Source: Takashimella koratensis (lineage: Eukaryota > Basidiomycota > Tremellomycetes > Trichosporonales > Tetragoniomycetaceae). Taken from it: a stretch of 64,000 nucleotides of DNA. The position numbers and the translations under genes were made by a program. The notes beneath the pieces were generated by a model that did no database searches, was not told the origin of the DNA, and saw nothing but the letters and a program-made list of their open reading frames with translations. Shown in pieces: positions 11,145-26,792 of this stretch (position 1 is the stretch's first letter; each line of letters begins with the position of its first letter). The stretch covers positions 1 through 64,000 of the forward strand of contig BCKT01000006.1 of assembly GCA_003116875.1 (NCBI GenBank), written 5' to 3'.

Positions 11145-12703
11145 ATGGCCGAGTTTCACAGTCTCACCAAAGTGCAGCCTGCCAGTGTGGAGGCTCTCAA
11201 ACTCGCCCCCAACGTCGCGTGTATCTTGACGAAGAAGAAGACGTTGAGCCTCGTCGAGAAGCCTGTGCCAGTGTTGCAAAGAGATGGTGTTCTGGTCAAG
11301 ATTGTTTCCTCTGGTAAGGTTTCAGTTGTCACCGGTAGCTAAAAACAGGCATCTGTGGCTCGGACATGCATGTTTTCTTGCATGGCGGTATCGCTGGACG
11401 ACCGATCTTGGAGCCTATCGTGATGGGCCACGAGGCTTCAGGCGTGGTCATTGCGGTTGGAGATATGGTCAAGACCCACAAAGTCGGAGACAGGGTTGCG
11501 AGTAAGTGGATCTTGCAATACTTAGACTTAGACCTGCTGACCCGTCTCAGTCGAGCCTGGTCTCTCTTGCAGACGTTGTGTAAACTGCAAGAAGGGAAGA
11601 ATCAACCTCTGCACCGACTTGAGACACTGCGGCACGTCGAACGCTGATGGGATTCTGCAAAAGCAAGTCCAAATATGGCGCCTCGCTTACATACTAGGTA
11701 CTTTGCTTTGCCCGCCGACATGGCCCCGCATCTTCCCGACAGTATCCCCTGGGATGTCGCGGGATGCATTCAGCCCCTTGCTGTAGGTCCAACTTTTGAG
11801 GGATGCTAATTCTCAGGTGGGCGTCCAAATCGGCATTCGTGCAGACCTTCGTCCTCACCTCACGGTGGGAATCTTGTAGGTTACAACTGAGAAGCTCGTT
11901 CTAATCTAACACAGTGGTTGTGGTCCCATTGGCCTGATCACCGCTGCCGTGTCCCACGCCTATTCCGCCAAGAAAATCATTGGCTTTGACAACAGTCCCT
12001 CTCGTGTAGAATTCGCGAGAGGATACTTGTCGCCTTTGACTGGCAAGCCCATCTTCGATCACGTATTCCTTGTCGACTCCCTGCCGTCTACCCCGGTTGA
12101 AGCAGCTCCCAATGGTCTTGCATCGCACTTGAGTGGTCCTGTAGACAGCGAGAATCCTGGCATCGTTCACGACGACGATCACGAGGTCCTACCCGAGAGC
12201 GATCACAAATTTGAGTGGGCAAAGTTGAGGATGTCCGACGTGCTCGAGACCGTTGGCCTTGCCGAAGAGGAAGGCGTTGATCGATTGATCGAGGCAAGTG
12301 GCAGCCCGGATTCAATGCTTAACGGGATCGCTTTGACCAAGCAAGGGGGAGTCTGTAAGTGAATGAAGGAGACCGATCTGACGATGACCAGACCTGCAAG
12401 TCGGGCTCGGATATATCCAGACTCACACGTTTCCGACGATTGCGGTCACGAACAAGGAGATTGATGTTCGAGGTGAGACTCGAGCTCTCCCCGATTTGCT
12501 AACACCTTGTAGGGATCACAAAATACACATCCTCGTGCTTCCCGTCAGCGATCGATATGCTGGCTCGCGGAGTCGTCGACCTCAAGCCCATGATCACTAC
12601 CAGGTTCCCACTCTCCAAGTCACAAGAGGCCTTCGAAGCTGTGGCAACCGGTGAACACATCAAGGTTGTCATCATGAACCAAGAGTGCTTCCCATCAGAG
12701 TAG
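11145..12703 (+). CDS. Zinc-dependent polyol dehydrogenase 1 (sorbitol/xylitol/L-arabinitol type)
   Basis: Medium-chain NAD(P)-dependent alcohol dehydrogenase acting on sugar alcohols in the cytosol. Catalytic zinc ligands are the Cys of ICGSDMHVF and the His-Glu of MGHEASG. The structural zinc site is intact as four Cys in C-x2-C-x2-C-x7-C ([15 protein letters not shown]). The nucleotide fold has [10 protein letters not shown]. An unusual acidic insertion of about 50 residues lies between the Rossmann fold and the [10 protein letters not shown] strand ([19 protein letters not shown] and after); usual family members are shorter here. The C-terminal half reads [10 protein letters not shown], then [20 protein letters not shown], ending [13 protein letters not shown]. 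The ATG at 11145 fits the family N-terminus. A second gene of the family lies at 45500-47266. Confidence 0.9.
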
Positions 12704-13097
12704 AGTAAAGTTACAAAATGAATCGGAGAGTAATGGCGTCCGTAAATGTAAGGCCAAGCGGATATCTTTCTGTGCTATCGACTCGCTTGTGCCACAATGT
12801 ATCGCTCCACTCGCCGTGAGATCACCGCTCCATCTGTGAAATCCTGAACTGAGTCTGTGCTCCACTTTCAGGAAAGTAAGCTCCAGCCCGTGACGTCGGA
12901 AAACTCCAGCTTAGAACGCCAACGTATTCCGCTTTTTCATATGTCTCGCTCCTCGGTTTTTCTGTTCCAGCACCACAAGAACATTTGATATGCATTCGCA
13001 TCAGGTTAGACGTATAGTATTCAATGAGACTGCTTCTGATTGTAGACAATGCCAAAACGACGGGGCTGTGGTGGGTATGCGCGGGGGATAATCTCAA
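12704..13097. other. Convergent intergenic region
   Basis: This lies between the 3' ends of the polyol dehydrogenase and the MFS permease. No gene or repeat seen. Confidence 0.5.
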
Positions 13098-14992
13098 TTA
13101 AGCAGCGACTTCCTCAGACCTGCCACGACGGGGAATATTCTGGTAGCCAGTGTCTCCATACCTCCACTTGACCGCAATGGCGACTAAGAAACTGATGCCC
13201 ATGGCGGCAGCAATGACACCGAACCCGACGCTGTAGTACGGGGCGTCCGTCGCCGGCCAGATAAACGAGCCGTAAATTGAAGCGAGGTTACCTGGAAACC
13301 GTCAGTACTGATCACAACTATCGCAGCTGCATACTCACCAAGACCGTTGATCAGGGCAATAGAGACGGCACGAGACTCGCGACCTTCGAACATGGTGACA
13401 AACCAACTAAGGAAGAGCGGGATTCCAGTCCACACGCCAGACGCTCCAAAGCAGATGAACGCGTAGCGGACTTTGAAGTTTTTGGTGGCCACGCAAATGA
13501 CAAAAGAGATGGTACCCCAAAGGCAAGCGGCCATGACGTGGTAACCCTTCTTCCCAGTCCTGTCGGCGGAGAAACTCATAGCCATGGAAATGACAAGGGC
13601 GACGATGTAGATGGGAACAGTCATGACTATAGGAGTCAGTCAACTAAGCTCATTCACTGATCAATGCACGCACATTGAACCATGTTACCAGTGTATCCGA
13701 GCGAGGCCATGAGCGTGGGGAAGAAGTACGAAGCAGTTCCGGTGATCGTAAGGACGTTGTAGGCGAGCATGAACAGCTGACAGAAGTTAGTGAGGCTCTT
13801 CCGACTTAAGAATGGACTCACCCAGGTCAACGGGTTCTTCACCGCGGTCATGAAAGCTTGCTTGGATGACATGGGCTCCGCAAGATCTTCACGGATCTCA
13901 AGACGGATCACCGCAAGACGTTTCTCCTCATCGGTGAGCCACTTGGTTTGCATCGGGAAGTCTAAACCGGTCAGCGAAGATCAGAAGAGTGATCTTATAA
14001 CTCACCCGGAAGAATGAAGTAAGCAGCGGCAGCGACGACGACAGTGCCCATTCCTTCGATTAAGAAGAGCCATTTCCAGCCGCGTACACCAGCGACGCCC
14101 TCCATCCCCGTAATGATTCCGCCAGCTAGGAGACCTCCAAAGGCGCCTGCCATGAGGGTGGCGGTATAAAAAAAGGCAATGCGCTTGGACAGCTCGAGGG
14201 GCTGAACAATGTCAGTATATTTCTTGACTACTATCATCAGGCGTACCTTGTACCAGCAGGACATCAAAAGCATGACTCCGGGGAAGTAGCCGGACTCTAA
14301 GATGCCAAGAGCAAGGCGAATGGCGATCATACCCCCGATGTTGTTCACACCTTTAACAGCGATAGAGACACAGCCCTAAAGTGGTGGTCAGTGGTATCCA
14401 GTGAATGAACCAGAAAAAGATGAGAAAAGGGAATTGTGCCTTTGGAAGAATAGACTTACCCAAACAAACATAATGGTGGGAAGGAAAACAGAAGGCTTGG
14501 ACTTGGCGAGGATCATGTTGCTGGGAACTTCGAAAAGAAGGTATCCCTATTGTATCAGCGACCACTGAGACTGATATTTTCCACTCACCACGAAGAAGAT
14601 GGACAGGATGAGCGAGTAGCCGTTAGAAGACAAGTTGAGGTCGGCTTGCATGCCTCCCGTCTTAGCGTTCTGGAAGATAGTTGTCAGTTTGAGGGTCGTT
14701 TGGTCAAAACATTGCAACATGATTTTTCTAGTTATGAGTCGGGGGAGGGTTTACGCTGCTCTCAGCATGAAAAACTTACACCAATGTTTGTCCTGTCCAA
14801 GAAGTTGAACACGTACATCACCCAGAGGCAGGGCAAGAGGCGGAGGTCGAGCTTGCGGAGGAGTTTCTTCTCTGCCTCAGTGCCCGGAACATATTCGTCG
14901 ACGAGCAGGTTAGGCTGCTTGAAGTTACCGTCAAGCCCTTCGAGGTGGCGCGCGTCGGCCTTGTCTTCCATCTCAATCGCTGGGGTAGACAT
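13098..14992 (-). CDS. MFS permease, ACS family (candidate sulfonate/organic anion importer)
   Basis: Twelve-helix plasma-membrane transporter. The soluble N-terminus (STPAIEMEDKADARHLEGLD) leads to LRLLPCLWVMYVFNFLDRTNIG, the ACS signature at TM1. Later landmarks are FFVGYLLFEVPSN, LGILESGYFPGVMLLMSCWYK (TM4), VRGWKWLFLIEG (TM6), and YHVMAACLWGTISFVICVA in the second half. The tail YGDTGYQNIPRRGRSEEVAA ends at a TAA at 13098-13100. The start ATG at 14992 is supported by the acidic N-terminus usual in fungal ACS members. It is transcribed away from the TauD-family dioxygenase at 15451 over a 458-bp promoter. Such permease/dioxygenase pairs fit import and desulfonation of an alkylsulfonate, but the substrate is inferred from the neighbour only. 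Confidence 0.88.
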
Positions 14993-15450
14993 GGTGGGGT
15001 GTGGGGTGTCGAGAGGAAAGGCGGTGGGGAATAGTTGGGGCTCCTTTGAGCGTTGAGTTGCTTGAAATATGATTCGCGGGGCTCAGGATTGTACCCCAAG
15101 GAGTACCGATTTGCCTAGGTCCTATGGGATTCCAAAAACGACTGCCACCTTGTGTGTGCACGCAACACGAACGCGCAAAGCACCTCGGCATGATGCATTA
15201 CCCGTCTCCGAGAATTCGGTAATGTTGGGACTGGTCACATCCGGAATGCCGAGAAACGCGTGGCGTGTGGGGTCGGGGTTTTCCAGATTGGACCGAGCCA
15301 GCGAGGCTACGGGTTGGGGGGTGATCCGAATCGCAGCGTGGTTTCATTTCGGCCCGAAAACATTGCATAATGGAGGCTCTCTCGATTATAAGGAGTGAAC
15401 GAGCAGCTGTAGATCATCGACAACGATCACCATTTCTAAACCTCTCCAAG
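14993..15450. promoter_or_regulatory. Divergent promoter of the MFS/TauD pair
   Basis: A 458-bp region between two divergent ATGs. It holds TATAAGG at 15387-15393, 58 bp before the dioxygenase start, and CGG/CCG half-sites (for example around 15240-15260) of the kind bound by Zn2Cys6 proteins. A specific regulator cannot be assigned. Confidence 0.5.
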
Positions 15451-16950
15451 ATGCCCGTCGCTACCACTCCCCAAGCCAACAACTACACCACTGCTGGCAA
15501 GCCGTTCAACATTGCGGACACAACCCGCGGTAGGTCAAAAGAATGAGGTGTGTAACATGGTCTGACGGTGGATCAGAGCGTCTTTCCAAAGCCGGCATCG
15601 ACATTTCCAAGGGCTACCCTCAGATTCCCGAGAAGCCCAAGACTGTCCAGCTCGCTCGCAGGTCGGAGACTTGGGAGCACCAGGACCCTGCTCTTCGAGC
15701 GGACCCGGAAAAGAAGGCTCTCTTTGGCGCCGCCAAGGAGGTTATCACCATCACCCCGAACATTGGGACTGAGTAAGTGTGACTCCCTGCTGGGAGATTG
15801 TAGGTTCTGGCTAACCACTTACAGGATTGTCGGCCTCCAGCTCTCTCAGCTTACCGACCAGCAGAAAGACGAGCTTGCTCTCCTCATCGCTGAGCGTGTT
15901 GTTGTTTTTTTCCGCGACCAGTGAGCCTCTTGTCTTAGTCTCAACTGACAGAATATAGGGACCTTTCCCCTCAGGACCAGGTTGCCCTTGGTGCCTACTT
16001 CGGCAAGGTCGAAGTCCACCCCTCTGCCGCTCGCGTGACCGATCTCCCGGGCTGCACCGTCGTCTCCGATGAGTTCGCCAAGTACTCCACCCACAAGACC
16101 GACTTCCGCAACCCCTTTGGGACCCAGAACTGGCACACTGAGTAAGTTGAACTCTCCAGCATTGCCACTGACGTGACCAGCCTCACCCACGAGGCTCAGC
16201 CCCCAGGCATCACCCACCTCCACATCGACGCCTCGCCTGCCTTTGGTGGTGACACATACGTATGTGATCCGCATCAGCCGCGAGATCGCCTGCTAACTTG
16301 CCTAGTGGGCTTCCGGCTACACCGCCTACGACAAGCTCTCTCCCGAGTTCCAGCGCGTCATTGAGACCCTCCACGGCATCTACCGATCGGACGACGTCTA
16401 CATTGACCCCGAGAACCCTACCGGCCCCCCCAAACCAATCACTGCCTACCACCCGTTGGTCCGAGTCCACCCCGTTACCGGCTGGAAGAGTCTCTTCGCC
16501 AACAGGCGCTACACCATCGGTATCAAGGGCATGAACCAGCAGGACTCTTCAGTCATCCTCGACCGCGTGAGTAGACTACTTCGGGTCACCGAGTTTGCTG
16601 CTAACCACTACCGACTTTCAGCTTTTCGCCGTCTTCGACCAGTCCCTTGAGGCTCAGGTTCGATGGAGGTGGACCTCGAGGAGCTCGGCTTTGTGGGACA
16701 ACCGTGTTTGTGAGTGTTGCTGCTTCCGTGTCCCACTCGTTCCTCCACTTATCAACCACCAGCGATCCACGCCGCCGTCTTCGACTACCAGGATGACGCC
16801 ACTGAGCCTCGTCACGGCACTCGTGTCTCCTCCCTCGCTGAGGCACCCTACCTTGACGCCAAGGCCAAGGGTCGCCGTGAGGCTCTTGGTCTTGACCTCG
16901 GCCACATTGACGAGCTCCTGCCGGGTAACCCCTTCCGCGGCACCGTTTAA
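15451..16950 (+). CDS. TauD/TfdA-family alpha-ketoglutarate-dependent dioxygenase (sulfonate dioxygenase, JLP1-like)
   Basis: Fe(II)/2-oxoglutarate enzyme expected to hydroxylate a sulfonate such as taurine, releasing sulfite for sulfur supply. Landmarks in order: LARRSETWEHQDPALRADPE, the substrate-fold segment PNIGTEIVGLQLSQL, VVFFRDQDLSPQDQVALGAYFG, the metal HxD as WHTD (assembled across the intron after 16140), then THLHIDASPAFGGDTYWASGYTAYDKLS, RVHPVTGWKSLFAN, and the distal His/Arg region RWRWTSRSSALWDNR..HAAVFDY. All facial-triad positions appear intact. The ending ELLPGNPFRGTV at 16950 is typical of the yeast JLP1 branch. There are six or more introns of about 38-55 nt. It is divergent from the ACS permease at 14992. 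Confidence 0.92.
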
Positions 16951-17453
16951 ACCCTTTTGTCTGGTAGATCTCATGTACAACTGGAGCGTTGGGACCGTGT
17001 TATGCATGTACGGTACAAGCAGAATCTGTGCAGTTGAGAAGTGGGAAGCTACGGTCTTAGTTTGAACCGTGTCTGTGTTCGAGATTGTCGCTCACCACGC
17101 CTCAACCACGCCTTTGGTTGGTCGAGTGAGAGTGATACGTCGTAAACGGAACCTCTCAAGCGGTCCCCCAACTGCGAGAGGGATTGCCCATCACGTGACG
17201 ACGCGACCCCTGCTACGCAGGCCTCGCGGGCTATCCCGACAACACCCTCAAATCGGCGGTGCGGCTCTGAAACCTCAAGTTTCCAATTTTTTTTCACTTT
17301 GGGCCGATTATTTTACCCATTTTACCTCGGGTTTATCGAATGCGGCAACTCTCGGCTCCCCGGTTAAACGAAAAAGAACTAGTTCTGGTTGATATCGTCT
17401 CGAGCCAAAATCTTGACACTTCGAACACCACCGACATTTTAACGTACAGCAAC
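16951..17453. other. Intergenic, promoter of the HpcH/HpaI aldolase
   Basis: This region runs from the 3' end of the TauD gene to the aldolase start. The part near 17280-17340 is T-rich (core-promoter like). No other gene seen. Confidence 0.5.
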
Positions 17454-18412
17454 ATGGAGCAACGATCGCGCCTTCGCAACGACTTGAAGAAAGGTCTTCC
17501 TGGTCTTGGTGTCGCGTTGACGTAGGTTCATCGCGAGAAGCGCAGGCTGGCAGCTGACAACTTTATTAGCCTCGCCTCGCCTCCTGTGATTAAAACTCTG
17601 CTTTCCAACAAGCAATTGAACTGGATTTTTGTAGATGGTGAACACGGACAGATCACCGACAAGGACTACTTCAATGTTGGTGTTTTCCAGCTTTAATGGT
17701 TTGAGAGCTAACAAGCTACAGGTTATCAACCACGTTGCCGCTGCCAATGCCAGTCCCATTTTGCGCGTCCCTCTTCTTGCGGACTGGATGATCAAGCGTG
17801 CTCTTGATGCGGGCGCCCACGGTATTGTCCTCCCCATGTGTCACAACGCCGAGGATGCTCGTCGTGCCGTCTCGTACAGCAAATACCCACCTCTCGGTAT
17901 TCGCGGCTACGGCCCAACCTACTGCGGCCACTCATTTGACATTGCGGAGGCCGACTACGCTGCCGAGGCCAACGACCACATCCTCGTGATGGTCCAGATC
18001 GAGTCCCCTGAAGGCGTTGAGAACGTTGATGAAATTGCGAACGTACCGGGAGTCGACGTTCTCTTCATTGGTAAGTCTATGAGTAAGACGAGTATCTAAT
18101 GGTAGGCCCCTACGACCTTAGCAAACAGATGAAGGTCCAGTTTGGTTCCGACGTCCATGAGGCCGCCATCCAAAAGACTCTTCAAGCTTCCAAGAAGGCT
18201 GGAAAGTGCACTGGTATCTTCTGTGAGTCTCATTCCACCGAAAAATACCTAATATCGCAGGTAACAACGCGGAGACTGCAAACCTGCGTCTTTCCCAAGG
18301 GTTCGAGATCGTCACGATCTGCACCGATATCAACATGCTGGCGGCGGGAATTTCGCAGCAGGTATCACTTGTCCGTGACAGCGGCTTGGGCCCTCACAAG
18401 GCTGCCTACTAG
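17454..18412 (+). CDS. HpcH/HpaI-family class II aldolase (2-keto-3-deoxy sugar acid aldolase type)
   Basis: Metal-dependent aldolase that would split a 2-keto-3-deoxy acid into pyruvate and an aldehyde. Key family blocks are intact: NWIFVDGEHGQ (substrate/metal loop), [88 protein letters not shown] with the metal-binding Glu and Asp, and a C-terminus reading EIVTICTDINMLAAG. The 5' exon gives EQRSRLRNDLKKGLPGLGVALT. Exons join across short introns, one giving FIG-PYDLS at about 18070-18105, and the gene ends at a TAG at 18410-18412. Its length of about 270 residues is normal. Fungal members include LRA4 of L-rhamnose breakdown, but no other rhamnose-pathway gene is adjacent, so the substrate stays open. 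Confidence 0.88.
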
Positions 18413-18851
18413 TAAAGCGAGCTGGATAGTAAGAAACTTAAAAGGATTGTTACTTCCTCTACCCTCGTCTGCCTTTTCTTGCATGTACGCTGAATGCATC
18501 AAATTGCGATTCGCAAACTGTTCCACTCCTCGCATCTTCCAGGCGTACACGATCATGGTCACTGGGTCCTGGCAAGCCCCTCCTAGCTCCCGCTGCCCCA
18601 ACGCGTCATCATCCCAAGGCGTATCCTTTCTCCCCAGCTCCTTATATTCTGGGGGCAAGGAGTGGCAACGTTGTGATCCTTTGTGTCGTAAGCTGAAACG
18701 AGTTTTACCTATTGAAAGGAGGAAAGGTATACACGCTCCACCAAAATTTGACTCTTGCTCTACCTCAAAAAGTCTTACTGTCCGCCTTTCACCCACTTCA
18801 TAATTCTAAAAACCGCGACTACAGGGGCTGAATGGCTCTCCTAGTGCTCCA
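18413..18851. other. Intergenic
   Basis: This region separates the aldolase end from the start of the small membrane protein. No gene, repeat or RNA seen. Confidence 0.5.
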
Positions 18852-19276
18852 ATGCGAATAAATCGAGACTTTTTCGACTTGAGCAATGCGACGTCTGAGT
18901 CTGCAACGTCATCCTCGTCGTCCCAGAAGAACCCATCGCCTACGATCACTTCACTCACAAGTACCGCTTCTTCTACCGCTTCTTCGGTGATCAATCAGAT
19001 CGAGCAGGATTGCACAACTTATTCCAATTGCAACAATGCCGTCGCTTCTGCAACGGGTGGAATTACCATAGGTGGTAAGTTTCGTGCGTTCCATCTCGCA
19101 ATGCTTACCATTTGATAACAGCTATTCTCGGGGGTTTATTCGTCATCCTTTTGGTATTCTTGCTGTGGAGAGCATGGAGACGCCATGGGAAAAAGAAGCA
19201 GGAAAAGAAAGATAAACAACTAAACCACGAACGACAGATAGCCCTTGCACAGGCTACTTCCAAAAACCCAAGTTGA
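18852..19276 (+). CDS. Small Ser/Thr-rich single-pass membrane protein
   Basis: Two exons joined over a short intron at about 19075-19122. The N-terminal part is rich in Ser/Thr with possible O-glycosylation (SESATSSSSSQKNPSPTITS and on), followed by DCTTYSNCNNAV with a Cys pair. One hydrophobic helix, GGITIGAILGGLFVILLVFLLWRAW, spans the junction; a strongly basic cytoplasmic tail follows (RRHGKKKQEKKDKQ). There is no classic signal peptide, so the first residues may come from an unseen upstream exon, or it inserts as a type III protein. The layout recalls fungal cell-wall sensor stubs (Wsc/Mid2-like stalk plus TM), but no family can be named. The upstream ATG choice is uncertain. Confidence 0.55.
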
Positions 19277-19729
19277 CTGTAACGCCAACGCTGTAGTTTT
19301 AGATGATCCCAAAAGATTTCTCCCAGACCTGTGTGCCCAAGGGGATGTGCGTGCGCCCGATCAAAAGCTGTATTGTCGAGAGATCTTCATCGCAATGAAT
19401 ATAAAATCAATGTGCTTGTGACACCAATGTGCACTATTTGACATGCCTAATCCAGTCGGATTCTAGCAGCCTCAGAACGGTTTGAAAAGCAAACCCTCTC
19501 AAACAGACTATCCTCAACGCTCCCTTGAAACGTCCACCTAGAGCTCAAACGCCATCCACCGGTTTCAGGTGCTCTCCTCTGCAAAACAAGGAGAAGTAGC
19601 CTCTTCTGTTTCAAGGCAAAGGATGCTGACGCAAGACAATGTATAAAGGATGCTGCTCCGACCGATATTATTTGCGATTGGAATGATTTAACTTGTTGAT
19701 ATTGTACAATTCTCGACTTTTGCGACATA
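19277..19729. other. Intergenic, promoter of the CAP gene
   Basis: Moderately AT-rich spacer in front of the secreted CAP protein gene. No other feature seen. Confidence 0.5.
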
Positions 19730-20830
19730 ATGTTAACCCTCATCGCCTTCACCTGGCTCCCACTGGCGGCGACGTTAGTGTGGGGTCTCAATTTACACGA
19801 ACCCCTCCTGGGAAAACGCCGTGCGGATCTACCTGCCGCCAACGCTATCGAAACCCTTCGCAAAAGACAAGAACAACCCGACGGTGATTGGCGTATCGAA
19901 GTACTACTTCCTTCCGCAGCTACCCAGCCCGATCTGGTTTCCCTTACCACAGCATCTACTACAGCAGCGTCCACAGCCGCCACGGGTGCTTCACTACCTA
20001 TCGGCAATGGCAATGGTCTGATCGCACTTACGCTGCAGACCGCCGTGGTGGAGTCGACAGCGGGAACTTCGGTCTATTACACTGTTGGTCTTGCGCCCTC
20101 CATATCATATTCAGTGTTACCAACCTCCACATCCTCGACGTCTTCGGGACCCCAGCCTACCCAATCGCTCGACTCGACGGCGCAAACCTGGCTCGACCTT
20201 CACAATGCCGCTCGAGCAGAATATGGAGCTGGAAACTTGACGTGGAACGCGAATCTGTTGCCGACTGCTCAAGCAAACGCGGTCTTATGCCACATGCAAC
20301 ACACGAACGCAGGGGAGAATATCGCGGGAGCTAGTGGGGGTCTCACGCCCGCGGAATCGGTTCAGATGTGGATGAACGAAGCCAGTGAGTGAATGACTTG
20401 GGTAGAAACTCACTGTCAGGCTTATATGACTGGAGTAATCCTGGTTATACCGGTACGTGAAACATGCTGGCACAGACTAAAATTCCAGATGCCAGTGGTC
20501 ACTTCACCCAGGTGGTGTGGAAGGGATCAAGCGAGTTGGGATGCTATATCGCAGAGTGTGCCGCAGGCACTATGTTTGATGCCAGTTTCGGGGTACGCCC
20601 TTTTTTGAGGAAAGTACTAATATCCAGACAAGTTACCAAGCCACTTGCGAATACAGCCCTGTGGTAAGTAATGCCACAATGGTGCTGGAAGAGAAGGAAG
20701 CTGACGATGACTCTCCAGGGTAACGTTGTCAGTAAGTTGATGCCAAAATGTTCACTGCGCGTCATGATAACACTGCTTTTCCACAGATGCGGGCGAATTT
20801 GCCGCCAACGTTGGCTCTAAAGTCAGTTAA
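19730..20830 (+). CDS. Secreted CAP-domain protein (SCP/PR-1/Pry-like)
   Basis: Extracellular CAP-superfamily protein; yeast relatives (Pry proteins) bind and export sterols and fatty acids. The hydrophobic signal peptide LTLIAFTWLPLAATLVWG is followed by a KR-containing pro-region (LLGKRRADLP, ETLRKRQ; possible Kex2 sites) and a Thr/Ser-rich linker of about 100 residues. The CAP domain starts AQTWLDLHNAARAEYGAGNLTWN, has GENIAGASGG and the CAP2 signature HFTQVVWKGSSELGCYIAEC, and carries Cys residues for disulfides. Introns split the C-terminal part (around 20385, 20455, 20595 and 20665), and the end is AGEFAANVGSKVS. It is convergent with the kinase gene only 112 bp away, so their 3' transcripts may overlap. 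Confidence 0.9.
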
Positions 20831-20942
20831 TGTCATGTTCTTTGGGCTGTTCTAGCAGCGTCATGATCTCATATACCCGGGGTGTGAGAGTAGGGCCATA
20901 CAGGATTGAACAATGCATGTACTGGCGATCAGACTAGGAGAA

Positions 20943-26152
<5,210 letters not shown>

Positions 26153-26792
26153 TTTGGGTCTGCTCGTCGAGCTTGGAGGGACTGATTGGTCGCTCGAACA
26201 GGAAGACTTCGGTGGATGGAGCGACTGTAAACGAGTTGCTCCTGGTGGAGACTATCACGGCTTTCACCGCTGAATACATGTCCTTTGTTCTCATCCGTTT
26301 GACATCCTTTGTCCAGCTTCTCTCCTTAGACAAGATCTTAACGGTGGGGAGTGGGGAGCTCCGATGATCCACAAATACATGACCACGCTCAGTGAAGTTT
26401 ACCTCACTTTGGTATGTCAGTGGCGCAACCTTATGAGTATCAGTAAATCGTTAGAGGCGGTTGGTGTAGGATAGGCTTTGGTCTTCGCCAAGGCTTGTGT
26501 ACATTGCACTCCTTTATTTCCGGTACGAGACACTACCCACGCCACTCCTTTGAGCGGATTGGTCATCGGCATTCCTTACCTTTCAGTTCAAGGAGCTATC
26601 GGCCAGCGACAGGCAGAAACAAAGACCAGGTTGATAAAATTCACTGTACTCTGATTTTGTTGGTGTTGTTTTTATGTTGAACTTGCCGATTTTGCACAGA
26701 ACTTGCCACCGAGACTACTTCCTCGACCATCTGCTAGAGACTCTCGGTCGACAATGCCTTTGCTCGGGACTACGAGATAGAACAGGCGCATA
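26153..26792. promoter_or_regulatory. Divergent spacer between the TOR-like kinase and the CSC1 channel
   Basis: A 640-bp region between two outward-facing starts. Frames on the minus strand from 26372 are open for about 80 codons but do not extend the kinase protein in frame. It could hold an unseen first exon of either gene. Confidence 0.45.
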
